From contig NZ_SNWE01000009.1 in the NCBI RefSeq assembly GCF_004362395.1, forward strand, positions 62,001 to 126,000: 64,000 nucleotides of DNA, read 5' to 3'. Position 1 is the first letter of the stretch. Every line of letters begins with the position of its first letter. The notes below the pieces were generated by a model that had not been told where the DNA came from, ran no database searches, and saw only the letters and a program-made list of their open reading frames with translations. This DNA is from Salegentibacter sp. 24. GTDB taxonomy: Bacteria > Bacteroidota > Bacteroidia > Flavobacteriales > Flavobacteriaceae. The translations under genes were made by a program, and so were the position numbers. Positions 17,052 to 26,682 of the stretch are shown here, one piece after another.

Positions 17052-18155
17052 GTGAATGAAAAACTTTCCAGTCGAAAAATTATTCATATAGATATGGATG
17101 CATTCTACGCCTCGGTGGAGCAACTTGATAATCCCGAATTAAGAGGTAAGGCCATTGCTGTGGGCGGAAGTTCACAAAGAGGCGTTGTAAGTGCTGCTAG
17201 TTACGAAGCGCGAAAATTTGGCGTTAAAAGTGCTATGAGCAGTGTAATTGCCAAACGTAACTGCCCGCATCTGATCTTTGTTAAGCCACGTTTTGAACGT
17301 TACCGCGAAATCTCGCAATCTATAAGGGAAATTTTCTTTGAATACACAGATCTTGTGGAGCCACTTTCTTTAGATGAAGCCTATCTCGATGTGACCGAAA
17401 ACAAAAAAGGAAATCCCAGTGCGAGCCTTATCGCCAAGGAAATCAGGGAGAAAATTAAGGAGAAAACTGGTTTAAATGCTTCGGCGGGGATTTCAATTAA
17501 CAAATTTATCGCTAAAATTGCGAGTGATTTCAATAAGCCTAATGGACAAAAAACGGTTAATCCGGAAGAAGTTGAACAGTTTTTAGAAACTTTAGATATC
17601 CGTAAATTTCACGGAGTCGGAAGAGTTACGGCCGAGAAAATGTATATGCTAGGTATTTTTACCGGAAAAGATCTTAAAAAAAAATCTCAGGAATACTTAA
17701 CTGAAAAATTTGGCAAAAGTGGAGCGCATTATTACAACGTGGTACGCGGTATACATTTAAGTGAAGTCAAGCCGAACCGTATAAGAAAATCGCTTGGTGC
17801 CGAACGCACATTTAATGAAAATATCTCTTCGGAAATATTTATGCTGGATCGCCTTGAAAATATCGCTGAAGAAATAGAACGCAGACTTAAGAAAAATAAA
17901 GTCGCAGGGAAGACCGTTACCCTGAAAATAAAATACAGTGATTTCACCTTACAAACCAGAAGTAAAACCATCTTGTTCTATATTTCTAGTAAAGAACTTA
18001 TTTTAGAAAACGCCAGGGAATTATTGTACCAGGAAAAAATGAAAAATTCAGTGAGGCTTTTAGGAATCTCCCTGTCCAACCTAAATACCGAAGGGAACGC
18101 ACAGAAATTAGCAGAAGAAAAGAAAATAGAAGTTCAATTAAGGTTTGAATTTTAA
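17052..18155 (+). CDS. dinB: DNA polymerase IV (Y family)
   Basis: This translesion polymerase copies damaged DNA with low fidelity. The 367-residue product shows the metal-binding motif HIDMDAFYASVEQ (D14), the second acidic pair D108-E109 in SLDEAYLDVT, the helix-hairpin-helix region HGVGRVTAEKMY and a little-finger domain. The last residues QLRFEF look like a clamp-binding peptide, as in E. coli Pol IV. It starts with GTG 17052; no ATG occurs in frame before the catalytic motif. It converges with pyk, sharing a hairpin terminator. Confidence 0.95.
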   Translation: MNEKLSSRKIIHIDMDAFYASVEQLDNPELRGKAIAVGGSSQRGVVSAASYEARKFGVKSAMSSVIAKRNCPHLIFVKPRFERYREISQSIREIFFEYTDLVEPLSLDEAYLDVTENKKGNPSASLIAKEIREKIKEKTGLNASAGISINKFIAKIASDFNKPNGQKTVNPEEVEQFLETLDIRKFHGVGRVTAEKMYMLGIFTGKDLKKKSQEYLTEKFGKSGAHYYNVVRGIHLSEVKPNRIRKSLGAERTFNENISSEIFMLDRLENIAEEIERRLKKNKVAGKTVTLKIKYSDFTLQTRSKTILFYISSKELILENARELLYQEKMKNSVRLLGISLSNLNTEGNAQKLAEEKKIEVQLRFEF

Positions 18156-18191
18156 GTAAGCCACGAGAATGAATTATATTCGTGGCTTACT
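18155..18191. terminator. Bidirectional terminator between dinB and pyk
   Basis: AGTAAGCCACGA (18155-18166) is perfectly complementary to 18180-18191 around a 13-base loop. It lies between two convergent genes and so can serve both, although the T runs are weak. Confidence 0.7.
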
Positions 18192-18203
18192 AATATAATT
18201 TGG

Positions 18204-19634
18204 TTATTCTATTTCGGAAACCCTTAAAGTATTTACCATGCCTTTGTCCCCGATTGGCATCGCTGCAAGGTTAATAGCAAAGTCGCCTTTTTCTACAAAA
18301 TCTTTCTCTTTTGCTATTCGGTTGATATCATCAATAGTTTCATCGGTACTTACGAACTTATCATAATGAAAGGCTTTCACCCCCCATAACAAACTAAGTT
18401 GAGATAAAATCCTGTTGTTGGATGTAAAGACCAGAATATGAGCTTCTGGTCGCCAAGCGGAGATTTGAAAAGCAGTATAACCACTATTGGTTAGTGTACA
18501 AATCGCTTTGGCTTTAATTTCGTTGGCCATATGGGCAGCATGATAACATACAGCTTTGGTTATATATCGGTTTGTACGAACGTGTGGCGGATCGTGAGGA
18601 ACTTTAATCAAAGGTGAGTTCTCTACAGTTTCTAAAATCTGGGTCATCTTTTGAATTACCTGAACGGGGTACTGTCCTACTGAAGTTTCTCCACTAAGCA
18701 TTACGGCATCAGCGCCATCCATTACCGAGTTTGCAACATCGTTAACCTCGGCCCTTGTAGGTGTAAGACTGGTTATCATCGTCTCCATCATTTGGGTTGC
18801 AATAATTACTGGAATTCTTGCTTTCTTAGCGGTAAGCACAAGTTTTTTCTGTATAAGTGGAACTTCCTGTGCAGGAATTTCTACTCCTAAATCTCCACGA
18901 GCTACCATTAGTCCGTCACAATATGCTACGATCTTATCAATATTGGCCACACCTTCGGGCTTTTCGATTTTAGCAATAATCGGAATTTTATATTCACTGT
19001 GCTTTTTTATCAAATCCTGAAGTTCCTTTAAATCTTCAGCGTGACGAACAAATGAAAGCGCCATCCAATCCACTTGCATTTCGCAAGCAAAAATAGCATC
19101 TTTGACGTCCTTTTCGGTTAAAGCAGGAAGAGAAATGTTTGTATTGGGAAGGTTTACACCTTTTTTAGATTTTAAAGGTCCGCCCTGAACAACCTTGGTT
19201 TTTACTTCATCTTTTTTATTTGTGCTAACTACTTCAAAAATTAGCTTTCCGTCGTCCAGAAGGATACGCTCTCCCGGTGATACATCTTTGGGAAAAGTCT
19301 CGTAATTCATGTAAACACGTTCTGCGGTACCTTTAAATTCCTTTCCAGTAGCAAAAATAATTTCATCTCCTTCTGAAACTACCACTTCATCTTTCATTAC
19401 CCCAACGCGTAATTTTGGTCCTTGCAAATCTCCTAGGATTGCGGCATTGTATCCTTTTTCCTTGTTCAGATCCCTGATCATTTTTATGCGCTCTCTTACG
19501 TCATCATAATTGGCGTGGGAGAAATTAACTCTAAAAACGTTTACTCCGGCCTGGAGCATTTTATCTAAAGTTTCTTTGGAACTTGTTGCTGGACCTAAGG
19601 TAGCAACAATTTTAGTTTTCTTATCTGTTGGCAT
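18204..19634 (-). CDS. pyk: Pyruvate kinase
   Basis: Pyk makes pyruvate and ATP from phosphoenolpyruvate, the last step of glycolysis. The 476-residue product has the family start TKIVATLGPATSS, substrate-site VNFSHANY, the catalytic lysine stretch PIIAKIEKPEGV, metal-binding MVARGDLGVEI and the signature ATQMMETMITS-PTRAEVNDVAN. The C-terminal regulatory domain is present. It overlaps the stop of the IPExxxVDY gene (TAATG), a pairing common in flavobacteria. Confidence 0.97.
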   Translation of the reverse strand: MPTDKKTKIVATLGPATSSKETLDKMLQAGVNVFRVNFSHANYDDVRERIKMIRDLNKEKGYNAAILGDLQGPKLRVGVMKDEVVVSEGDEIIFATGKEFKGTAERVYMNYETFPKDVSPGERILLDDGKLIFEVVSTNKKDEVKTKVVQGGPLKSKKGVNLPNTNISLPALTEKDVKDAIFACEMQVDWMALSFVRHAEDLKELQDLIKKHSEYKIPIIAKIEKPEGVANIDKIVAYCDGLMVARGDLGVEIPAQEVPLIQKKLVLTAKKARIPVIIATQMMETMITSLTPTRAEVNDVANSVMDGADAVMLSGETSVGQYPVQVIQKMTQILETVENSPLIKVPHDPPHVRTNRYITKAVCYHAAHMANEIKAKAICTLTNSGYTAFQISAWRPEAHILVFTSNNRILSQLSLLWGVKAFHYDKFVSTDETIDDINRIAKEKDFVEKGDFAINLAAMPIGDKGMVNTLRVSEIE

Positions 19635-20122
19635 TATTCAAAAATTAAATTTTGTTTGGATTTCAATAACTCTGTGTCAATATTATAAACAGCTCTAACT
19701 TGTGGTATCTGGCTTATGGTATTAACAAGCCTATTGAGGTCTTTTTGACTAAGTTCCTCGTCTATTTTAAGAAAGAAATCTACCTTTTTATATTCAGGCA
19801 CCAGGTTAACCTGTAAAGGTCTAACCTCTTCTTCTTCAAATAGAGAACCCGAACTTAATATTTTTTTGGGTTCTCCTTTAAATTTGTTAGCAACCAGGTG
19901 ATACGACCGGAAATTTGCCTGATCCTTAAAGGAATAATGGGCGTAGTATGCTTCTACCGATTTATGGTTGAAGTCTATATCCCTACGTTCTCTTTTTAAT
20001 TGAAGTTTGAGATACTTATTTAATAAATAAGCCATCTTGTATTCTTCTAAATCACCATACAGTGCTATTAAGCCAAATTCATCTTCTTCAACATCTTCCA
20101 ACAGCGTTTTATGCAATAGCAT
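19634..20122 (-). CDS. IPExxxVDY family protein
   Basis: This 162-residue protein carries the motif that names a Bacteroidota-specific family, here VPEYKKVDF (residues 108-116). The first half has an acidic opening and a conserved LLNKYLKLQLKRERRDIDF helix. The function is unknown; its constant place before pyk, and here the shared TAATG stop/start, suggests a link to glycolysis control or simply coupled expression. It has no signal peptide or membrane helix. A TATCTTTA promoter-like box lies upstream near 20140-20150 on the minus strand. Confidence 0.88.
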   Translation of the reverse strand: MLLHKTLLEDVEEDEFGLIALYGDLEEYKMAYLLNKYLKLQLKRERRDIDFNHKSVEAYYAHYSFKDQANFRSYHLVANKFKGEPKKILSSGSLFEEEEVRPLQVNLVPEYKKVDFFLKIDEELSQKDLNRLVNTISQIPQVRAVYNIDTELLKSKQNLIFE

Positions 20123-20236
20123 AGACTTCTAATTTAAGGTTAAAGATAAGATAAGATTGAGAAAAATGAAGCTTTAAACTCTCAAAACTTCATATTTATC
20201 TACGAAAACGTTATAGTTTACGCTAATTCCTCAATT

Positions 20237-20968
20237 TTATGTGATTTTATTTTGAAGTGCATAATAAGCCCTTTTTGCAGTTTTTTCTTCAGCCTTCTTT
20301 TTTGAGGTAGCTCTAGCTTTTGCTACTACTTTATCATCTAAACGAAGTTTTACAGCAAAATGCTTCACCTCATCATTTCCGGTATCCTCATAAACTTCAA
20401 AATCGAACTCCCTTTTTTCCTTTTGGCACCATTCTATAAATAGGCTTTTATAGCTTATGACCTGGCCTTCTAATTGTTCGATATCTACATAAGGATCTAT
20501 TACCCTTTCAAAAATAAAACGCTTGCAATATTTGTAGCCTCTATCTAAGTAGATGGCGCCAATCAAAGCCTCGAATAAATTTCCGTGAATATTTGCTCCA
20601 AATTGATCTTTTGAAATGCTAGTTTGAACGTGATCTATAAGTTTAAGATCTTTTCCAAGTTCATTTAAATGTTTGCGGCTAACTATTTTAGACCGCATTT
20701 TTGTTAGGTAACCTTCGTTACCTCCTGGAACTGCCTTAAAAAGATGGGAGGCAATTACAGCACTTAACATAGCATCTCCTAAAAACTCCAGGCGCTCGAA
20801 ACTTATAGCATTACCCCTTTCATCTTTAATATTCAGAGAACGATGAGTAAAGGCTTTACGATAGTGTAAAATATTCCTGGGTTTAAATCCCAGTATTTTA
20901 GTTAACACAGAAAAAAAATTCCCGCCTTTATCAGAACGGGAATTTAATATATTTCGAAGAACACCCAT
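20237..20968 (-). CDS. rnc: Ribonuclease III
   Basis: RNase III cuts double-stranded RNA, processing rRNA precursors and small-RNA duplexes. The 243-residue product has the RNase III signature ERLEFLGDAMLSAVIASHLF, the second acidic catalytic site in NLFEALIGAIYLDRG, and a C-terminal double-stranded-RNA-binding domain (from YKSLFIEWCQ to KTAKRAYYAL). It lies 11 bases downstream of fabF, so acpP-fabF-rnc form an operon, the order found in most flavobacteria. Confidence 0.96.
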   Translation of the reverse strand: MGVLRNILNSRSDKGGNFFSVLTKILGFKPRNILHYRKAFTHRSLNIKDERGNAISFERLEFLGDAMLSAVIASHLFKAVPGGNEGYLTKMRSKIVSRKHLNELGKDLKLIDHVQTSISKDQFGANIHGNLFEALIGAIYLDRGYKYCKRFIFERVIDPYVDIEQLEGQVISYKSLFIEWCQKEKREFDFEVYEDTGNDEVKHFAVKLRLDDKVVAKARATSKKKAEEKTAKRAYYALQNKIT

Positions 20969-20979
20969 AATACATTCGG

Positions 20980-22233
20980 TTATTCATCAAATTTTTTAAA
21001 TAATACACAAGCATTGTGACCTCCAAATCCAAAGGTATTGCTCATTACAACCTTTACATCACGTTTTTGAGCTTTGTTTAGCGTAAGGTTCAAATCTGGA
21101 TCAATGTTCTCATCTCTATGTTGGTGGTTAATAGTAGGTGGTACTATTCCGTGTTTCATAGACAGAATTGCCGAAATTGCTTCCACGGCTCCTGCAGCCC
21201 CAAGTAGGTGTCCCGTCATAGATTTTGTAGAATTGATATTCATGGTTTTAGCGTGATCACCAAAAACCTTGCTTATCGCTTTGAGTTCGGCAACATCACC
21301 TAGTGGCGTAGAAGTTCCATGTGTGTTTATGGCGTCTACATCCTCAGGTTTCATTTCTGCGTTTCTAAGACAATTTTCCATCACTGCAACCACTCCATTT
21401 CCTTCGGGATGTGGTGCTGTCATATGGTAAGCATCAGAAGATAAACCTCCTCCAAGAACTTCAGCATAAATTTTGGCTCCCCTGGCTTTTGCGTGTTCGT
21501 ATTCTTCAAGAATAAGCGTTCCAGATCCTTCTCCTAAAACGAATCCATCTCGAGTAGCATCAAAAGGTCTTGAGGCTGTTTCGGGATTATCATTTTGAGT
21601 AGAAAGAGCATGCATGGCATTAAAGCCACCCATACCAGCCATGGTAACCGCTGCTTCAGAACCTCCGGAAACAATAATATCACTATGTCCCAGCCTAATA
21701 TTATTCAGCGCATCTATCATAGCATTCGCTGCTGATGCACAGGCTGAAACAGTAGTATAATTTGCCCCCATAAATCCGTGACGAATAGAGATATTACCTG
21801 GGGCAATATCTGCAATCATCTTAGGAATAAAGAAAGGATTAAACCTTGGCGTACCATCTCCCGTAGCGAAGTTTATCACCTCGTTTTGGAAAGTTTCCAA
21901 TCCGCCAATTCCGGCCCCCCATATCACACCAACACGATACTTATCTACAGTATCCAGGTTGATGCCGGAATCTTTTATCGCTTCATCTGAAGCAACAATG
22001 GCATATTGGGCAAACCTGTCCAGCCTTCTGACTTCTTTTCGGTCAAAGAAGTCCAGCGGGTCAAAATTTTTGAGTTCACAAGCGAATTTGGTTTTGAATT
22101 TTTCAGTATCGAAATAGGTAATAGGTGCACCACCACTTTTTCCGGCTACTAAAGCCTCCCAATATTCTTCAATATTGTTACCAATGGGGGTTAGGGCTCC
22201 CAGGCCCGTTACTACAACTCGCTTTAACTCCAT
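20980..22233 (-). CDS. fabF: 3-oxoacyl-ACP synthase II
   Basis: FabF condenses malonyl-ACP with acyl-ACP to elongate fatty acids. From ATG 22233 the product has 417 residues with the Cys-His-His triad C165 (TVSACASAAN), H305 (NTHGTSTPLGD) and H342 (MTGHLLGAAGA). The frame is open 12 codons further upstream, but MELKRVVVTGLG is the normal family start and lies 16 bases after acpP. It is the second gene of the acpP-fabF-rnc operon. Confidence 0.97.
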   Translation of the reverse strand: MELKRVVVTGLGALTPIGNNIEEYWEALVAGKSGGAPITYFDTEKFKTKFACELKNFDPLDFFDRKEVRRLDRFAQYAIVASDEAIKDSGINLDTVDKYRVGVIWGAGIGGLETFQNEVINFATGDGTPRFNPFFIPKMIADIAPGNISIRHGFMGANYTTVSACASAANAMIDALNNIRLGHSDIIVSGGSEAAVTMAGMGGFNAMHALSTQNDNPETASRPFDATRDGFVLGEGSGTLILEEYEHAKARGAKIYAEVLGGGLSSDAYHMTAPHPEGNGVVAVMENCLRNAEMKPEDVDAINTHGTSTPLGDVAELKAISKVFGDHAKTMNINSTKSMTGHLLGAAGAVEAISAILSMKHGIVPPTINHQHRDENIDPDLNLTLNKAQKRDVKVVMSNTFGFGGHNACVLFKKFDE

Positions 22234-22249
22234 ATGGTCTATACTCTTT

Positions 22250-22486
22250 TTATTTTTTTGCGTCTTCAATATAAGAAATTGCCTGACCTACTGTGGCAAT
22301 ATTCTCAGCCTGGTCATCAGGAATCTGGATGTCGAACTCTTTTTCAAATTCCATGATCAATTCCACAGTGTCCAATGAATCAGCACCCAGGTCATTTGTG
22401 AAGCTCGCTTCGTTTACAACCTCGTTCTCGTCAACACCTAACTTGTCAACGATTATCGCTTTTACTCTTGATGCAATGTCTGACAT
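22250..22486 (-). CDS. acpP: Acyl carrier protein
   Basis: This 78-residue acidic protein carries growing fatty acyl chains on a phosphopantetheine arm attached to S37 in the signature [11 protein letters not shown]. It has the usual three-helix pattern and ends YIEDAKK. It is the first gene of the acpP-fabF-rnc operon and is divergent from purN; a TATTTTTG promoter box lies about 30 bases upstream. Confidence 0.97.
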   Translation of the reverse strand: MSDIASRVKAIIVDKLGVDENEVVNEASFTNDLGADSLDTVELIMEFEKEFDIQIPDDQAENIATVGQAISYIEDAKK

Positions 22487-22516
22487 AATACTTTTATTTT
22501 AATTTTGATTAGGAGG

Positions 22517-22524
22517 CAAAAATA
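22517..22524 (-). promoter_or_regulatory. -7 box of acpP operon
   Basis: On the minus strand TATTTTTG is a full match to TAnnTTTG, 30 bases before the acpP ATG. The -33 element is not distinct. Confidence 0.5.
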
Positions 22525-22634
22525 AAAAACTTTATTTTAAAACCGATTTTTACTTTAAAAATGTGATTGTAATTTACATAAATTTAGTTGAAAGGACTTA
22601 ATTTTACATTCTAATAATTGTTAACAAGCTTATT

Positions 22635-23234
22635 TTGAGCATTCCAACACATAACGTACAAAAAAAAATAGTTGTCTTTGCCTCCGGTTCAGGTACAAAT
22701 GCAGAAAATATCATAAAATATTTTCAAAAATCCCATGATGCCAGGGTGGTAGCGGTTTTCTCGAATAAAAGATCAGCAAAAGTGCTCCAAAGAGCACACG
22801 ATCTAAATGTTAAAGCCCTTTATTTTGATCGCGATGCACTATACAATAGTTATGATGTTCTGCATATTTTAGAGGATATAAATCCAGATTTAATTGTTTT
22901 AGCCGGATTTATGTGGATTTTTCCCAAAGACATTTTAAAACGTTTTCCTAACAGGATCGTAAATATACATCCTGCACTTCTTCCAAAATATGGTGGAAAA
23001 GGAATGTACGGTATGAACGTTCACGAAGCCATTATTCGGAATAAAGAGAAAGAAAGCGGCATAAGCGTTCATTATGTAAATGAAAATTATGATGAGGGTG
23101 AAGTGATTTTTCAGACGAAAACAGAAATTTCAGAAGAAGATACGCCTGAAACCCTTGCAGAAAAGATCCATAAGCTCGAGTACAAACACTTTCCAGAGAT
23201 TGTCCAGCAATTACTTCAAAAGAAATCGCAATAG
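22635..23234 (+). CDS. purN: Phosphoribosylglycinamide formyltransferase
   Basis: PurN transfers a formyl group from formyltetrahydrofolate to GAR in purine synthesis. The 199-residue product has FASGSGTNAENI near the start, the catalytic triad N110, H112 (VNIHPALLPKY) and D153 (NYDEGEVIFQ), and normal length. The only upstream start in frame is TTG 22635. It ends in a TAG that overlaps the GTG of rnhA by one base. With purF 1.5 kb downstream it forms part of a purine-linked row. Confidence 0.94.
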   Translation: MSIPTHNVQKKIVVFASGSGTNAENIIKYFQKSHDARVVAVFSNKRSAKVLQRAHDLNVKALYFDRDALYNSYDVLHILEDINPDLIVLAGFMWIFPKDILKRFPNRIVNIHPALLPKYGGKGMYGMNVHEAIIRNKEKESGISVHYVNENYDEGEVIFQTKTEISEEDTPETLAEKIHKLEYKHFPEIVQQLLQKKSQ

Positions 23235-23701
23235 TGCAAACAGCCCAGGTACACATTTACACCGATGGCGCCGCTAGAGGCAATCCCGGTCCTGGCGGTT
23301 ACGGTATTGTCATGGAGTGGGTAGGAAAAGCCTACCGCAAAGAATTTGCAAAAGGTTTTAAATATACCACCAATAACAGGATGGAATTGCTCGCTGTGAT
23401 TGATGCCCTTAAAAAGTTAAAAAAACCGGGGGTTTCTGCAATCGTTTTTACCGACTCAAAATATGTAGCTGATGCAGTAAACAAAAAATGGGTCTTTGGC
23501 TGGGAAAAGAAAAATTTTAAAGATCGAAAGAACACCGATCTCTGGATAGAATTTCTTAAAGAATTTCGCAAGCATAATGTAAGTTTTAGGTGGATAAAAG
23601 GACATAATGATCATCCACAAAACGAACGTTGTGATGCTTTGGCTGTGGCTGCCTCAAAAGAAAAAAAACTTTTAATAGATCAAGGTTTTCATCAAAGCTA
23701 A
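23234..23701 (+). CDS. rnhA: Ribonuclease HI
   Basis: RNase HI removes RNA from RNA-DNA hybrids. The 155-residue product has the carboxylates D11 (IYTDGAARGNPGPGG), E51 (NNRMELLAVIDAL), D74 (FTDSKYV) and D134 (NERCDALA), with H124 in KGHNDHP. It begins with GTG 23234, overlapping the purN stop by one base, so translation is coupled. No hybrid-binding N-terminal domain is present, as in E. coli RNase HI. Confidence 0.94.
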   Translation: MQTAQVHIYTDGAARGNPGPGGYGIVMEWVGKAYRKEFAKGFKYTTNNRMELLAVIDALKKLKKPGVSAIVFTDSKYVADAVNKKWVFGWEKKNFKDRKNTDLWIEFLKEFRKHNVSFRWIKGHNDHPQNERCDALAVAASKEKKLLIDQGFHQS

Positions 23702-23729
23702 AACGAACCGTCTATTTAAGTAATTTTGA

Positions 23730-23760
23730 TTGAGCCCTTGAAAAACAAACTGTATATTTG
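23730..23760 (+). promoter_or_regulatory. Promoter of the sugar kinase gene
   Basis: TTG (23730-23732), then 20 bases, then TATATTTG (23753-23760): a perfect flavobacterial promoter ending 23 bases before the kinase ATG at 23784. Confidence 0.75.
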
Positions 23761-23783
23761 CATCACATTTTTCAAAACAAATT

Positions 23784-24707
23784 ATGAGTAAATTACTGAT
23801 TGTAGGCACTGTAGCCTTCGATGCTATTGAAACCCCATTTGGAAAAACCGATAAAATTCTTGGAGGCGCAGGAACCTATATTGGACTTTCGGCCTCACAG
23901 TTTAATGTAGACAGTGCAGTAGTGTCCATTGTTGGAGACGACTTCCCACAAAAATACCTGGACCTTCTAATCAAACACAATATAAATATTGATGGAATTG
24001 AAGTGGTTCCCGGAGGAAAAACCTTCTTTTGGAGCGGACGATACCACAATGATTTAAATTCCAGAGATACCCTAGATACACAATTAAATGTACTGGCGGA
24101 TTTTAACCCAGTGGTACCAAATCAATATAAGGATGCAGAAATAGTAATGTTAGGTAACTTACATCCTTTGGTTCAACTTAGCGTTTTGGAACAAATTAAA
24201 TCTCCCAAACTAGCTATCCTGGATACTATGAATTTCTGGATGGATAACGCCCTGGAAGATTTGATGAAAGTGATAAATAAAGTAGATGTGATTACCATTA
24301 ACGATGAAGAGGCTAGACAACTTTCGGGTGAATATTCTTTGGCAAAAGCTGCTAAAAAAATCGCCAAGATGGGTCCAACATATGTCGTAATTAAAAAAGG
24401 AGAACACGGCGCATTATTATTCCATAAAGAACAAGTATTTTTTGCTCCTGCCCTTCCGTTAGAGGAAGTTTTTGACCCTACCGGGGCGGGTGATACTTTC
24501 GCCGGAGGTTTTGCAGGATATCTTGCCAAAACCGGAGATATTAGTTTTGAGAATATGAAAAACGCGATTATATATGGTTCCAACCTCGCTTCCTTTTGCG
24601 TAGAGAAATTTGGAACCCAAAGGATGGAGGAATTATCCGGCGATGAAGTTAATTCACGCCTGGAAGAGTTTAAGAAATTAACTCAATTTGAAATAGCATT
24701 AACCTAA
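23784..24707 (+). CDS. PfkB-family carbohydrate kinase
   Basis: The 307-residue product is a ribokinase-fold sugar or nucleoside kinase. It has the N-terminal GGAGTYIGLSAS block (27-38) and the C-terminal signature DPTGAGDTFAGGF, with GAGD 234-237 containing the catalytic aspartate D237. The substrate is not certain; a place between purN-rnhA and purF, conserved in flavobacteria, hints at a ribosyl or nucleoside substrate, but this is inference. It has its own consensus promoter and a strong terminator behind it. Confidence 0.88.
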   Translation: MSKLLIVGTVAFDAIETPFGKTDKILGGAGTYIGLSASQFNVDSAVVSIVGDDFPQKYLDLLIKHNINIDGIEVVPGGKTFFWSGRYHNDLNSRDTLDTQLNVLADFNPVVPNQYKDAEIVMLGNLHPLVQLSVLEQIKSPKLAILDTMNFWMDNALEDLMKVINKVDVITINDEEARQLSGEYSLAKAAKKIAKMGPTYVVIKKGEHGALLFHKEQVFFAPALPLEEVFDPTGAGDTFAGGFAGYLAKTGDISFENMKNAIIYGSNLASFCVEKFGTQRMEELSGDEVNSRLEEFKKLTQFEIALT

Positions 24708-24711
24708 ACCT

Positions 24712-24740
24712 ATGCCCTGAATTTTCAGGGCATTTTTTAT
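24712..24740 (+). terminator. Intrinsic terminator after the sugar kinase gene
   Basis: ATGCCCTGA (24712-24720) pairs with TCAGGGCAT (24725-24733), followed by a T run. It separates the kinase gene from purF. Confidence 0.8.
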
Positions 24741-24774
24741 ATAAAGACGGAATAAAATCCGCTAAGTATTTACT

Positions 24775-26673
24775 ATGAGTGACGCCCTAAAACACGAATG
24801 TGGAATTGCCCAAATACGGTTGCTGAAACCTCTTGAATTCTATAAAAAAAAGTATGGAACTGCCTTTTATGGAATTAACAAAATGTATTTGATGATGGAA
24901 AAACAGCATAACCGCGGACAGGATGGTGCCGGTTTTGCCAACATCAAATTAAATACCGCTCCCGGAGATCGTTATATAAGTCGAATTAGATCCAATGCAG
25001 CACAACCGATTCAGGATATTTTCGAGCAGATCAATGGCAGAATTAACCAGGAGATAAAAGCTAACCCTGAATTTGCTGATGATGTTTCTTTGCAAAAAAA
25101 GAACCTTCCTTATGTAGGAGAGGTTTACCTAGGACATGTTCGCTATGGAACTTTCGGGAAAAATAGTATAGAAAGCGTGCATCCATTCCTTCGCCAGAAT
25201 AACTGGATGCACCGAAACTTAATTGTTGCGGGAAATTTTAACATGACTAATGTCAATCAACTATTCAACAACCTGGTAGAGCTAGGGCAGCATCCAAAGG
25301 AAAAGGCCGATACCGTTACCGTAATGGAAAAAATTGGTCACTTTTTAGATTCTGAAGTTCAAAAACTATATAAGAAATTAAAAAAGAAAGGTTTTTCAAA
25401 AGTATCAGCTTCGCCCATAATAGCTGAGAAACTGAATGTTGCAAAAATCCTTAGAAAATCGTCTAAAAACTGGGATGGTGGATACGCCATGGCCGGTTTG
25501 CTGGGTCATGGTGATTCTTTTGTATTACGTGATCCTGCAGGCATACGTCCTGCCTATTATTATAAAGATGATGAAGTTGTAGTGGTTGCTTCCGAAAGAC
25601 CGGTCATTCAGACCGCTTTCAATGTAGATTTTAATGATGTTCACGAACTTCCACCGGGACATGCTATTATTACCAAAAAAAGTGGCGAGGTTAATATCAA
25701 ACAAATACTGGAGCCTTTAGAGCGAAAAGCTTGTTCCTTTGAACGCATTTATTTCTCGCGCGGAAGCGATGCCGAGATCTATAAAGAACGAAAAATGCTT
25801 GGCCGTTTATTGATGCCCGAAGTATTAAAATCTATAAACCACGATACGATAAATACAGTTTTTTCCTTTATTCCTAATACGGCTGAAACAAGTTTCTACG
25901 GAATGGTTGAAGCCGCACAGGATGAATTAAACAAACAGAAAAACGACGCCATCCTTGCCGAAAAAGATACTTTGACTGATGCACGACTTCAAGAGATTTT
26001 AGCGCATCGCTTGCGCACCGAAAAAATTGCGATTAAAGATGTTAAGCTCAGGACTTTTATTACTGAAGATAGCAGCAGGGATGATCTTGTGGCACACGTT
26101 TATGATGTGACATACGGTGTGGTAAAACCAGAAGATAGTCTGGTAATTATAGATGATAGTATTGTTAGGGGAACTACATTGAAGAAAAGTATCATTAAAA
26201 TGCTGGACAGGTTAAATCCAAAGCAAATAGTGGTAGTTTCATCGGCCCCTCAAATTCGTTATCCAGATTGTTACGGGATTGATATGGCGAGACTAGAAGA
26301 TCTTGTAGCCTTTCAGGCAGCCCTTGAACTCCTAAAGGATAGGGGGCAATATGATATTGTAGAAAAGGTATACGAAAAATGTAAAATCCAGGTAGATCTT
26401 GCCGATGTGGAAGTGAAAAATTTCGTTAAAGAAATCTACGAACCTTTTACAGATGAACAAATTTCCGATAAGATTTCAAAATTACTTTGTGATATCGATG
26501 TGAAAGCAGATGTAAAGGTAATCTACCAAACAGTAAATAATTTACATAAAGCCTGTCCTAAAAACCTCGGTGACTGGTATTTCACAGGGGATTACCCCAC
26601 CTTTGGAGGGAACCGGGTAGTTAATAGAGCTTTTATAAATTTTTACGAAGGAAATGAAGGAAGAGCCTATTAA
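24775..26673 (+). CDS. purF: Amidophosphoribosyltransferase, long Bacteroidota form
   Basis: PurF makes phosphoribosylamine from PRPP and glutamine, the first step of purine synthesis. The 632-residue product is longer than the roughly 500-residue E. coli enzyme, as is usual in Bacteroidota. The glutaminase nucleophile is C9 (HECGIAQIR), which requires removal of an eight-residue propeptide; RGQDGAGFA and GHVRYGTFG follow. The PRPP loop is VIIDDSIVRG (about 457-466). The extra length lies in insertions of the glutaminase half and a C-terminal extension. Two small-RNA copies follow in its 3' region. Confidence 0.92.
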   Translation: MSDALKHECGIAQIRLLKPLEFYKKKYGTAFYGINKMYLMMEKQHNRGQDGAGFANIKLNTAPGDRYISRIRSNAAQPIQDIFEQINGRINQEIKANPEFADDVSLQKKNLPYVGEVYLGHVRYGTFGKNSIESVHPFLRQNNWMHRNLIVAGNFNMTNVNQLFNNLVELGQHPKEKADTVTVMEKIGHFLDSEVQKLYKKLKKKGFSKVSASPIIAEKLNVAKILRKSSKNWDGGYAMAGLLGHGDSFVLRDPAGIRPAYYYKDDEVVVVASERPVIQTAFNVDFNDVHELPPGHAIITKKSGEVNIKQILEPLERKACSFERIYFSRGSDAEIYKERKMLGRLLMPEVLKSINHDTINTVFSFIPNTAETSFYGMVEAAQDELNKQKNDAILAEKDTLTDARLQEILAHRLRTEKIAIKDVKLRTFITEDSSRDDLVAHVYDVTYGVVKPEDSLVIIDDSIVRGTTLKKSIIKMLDRLNPKQIVVVSSAPQIRYPDCYGIDMARLEDLVAFQAALELLKDRGQYDIVEKVYEKCKIQVDLADVEVKNFVKEIYEPFTDEQISDKISKLLCDIDVKADVKVIYQTVNNLHKACPKNLGDWYFTGDYPTFGGNRVVNRAFINFYEGNEGRAY

Positions 26674-26682
26674 GTGCTTTTA

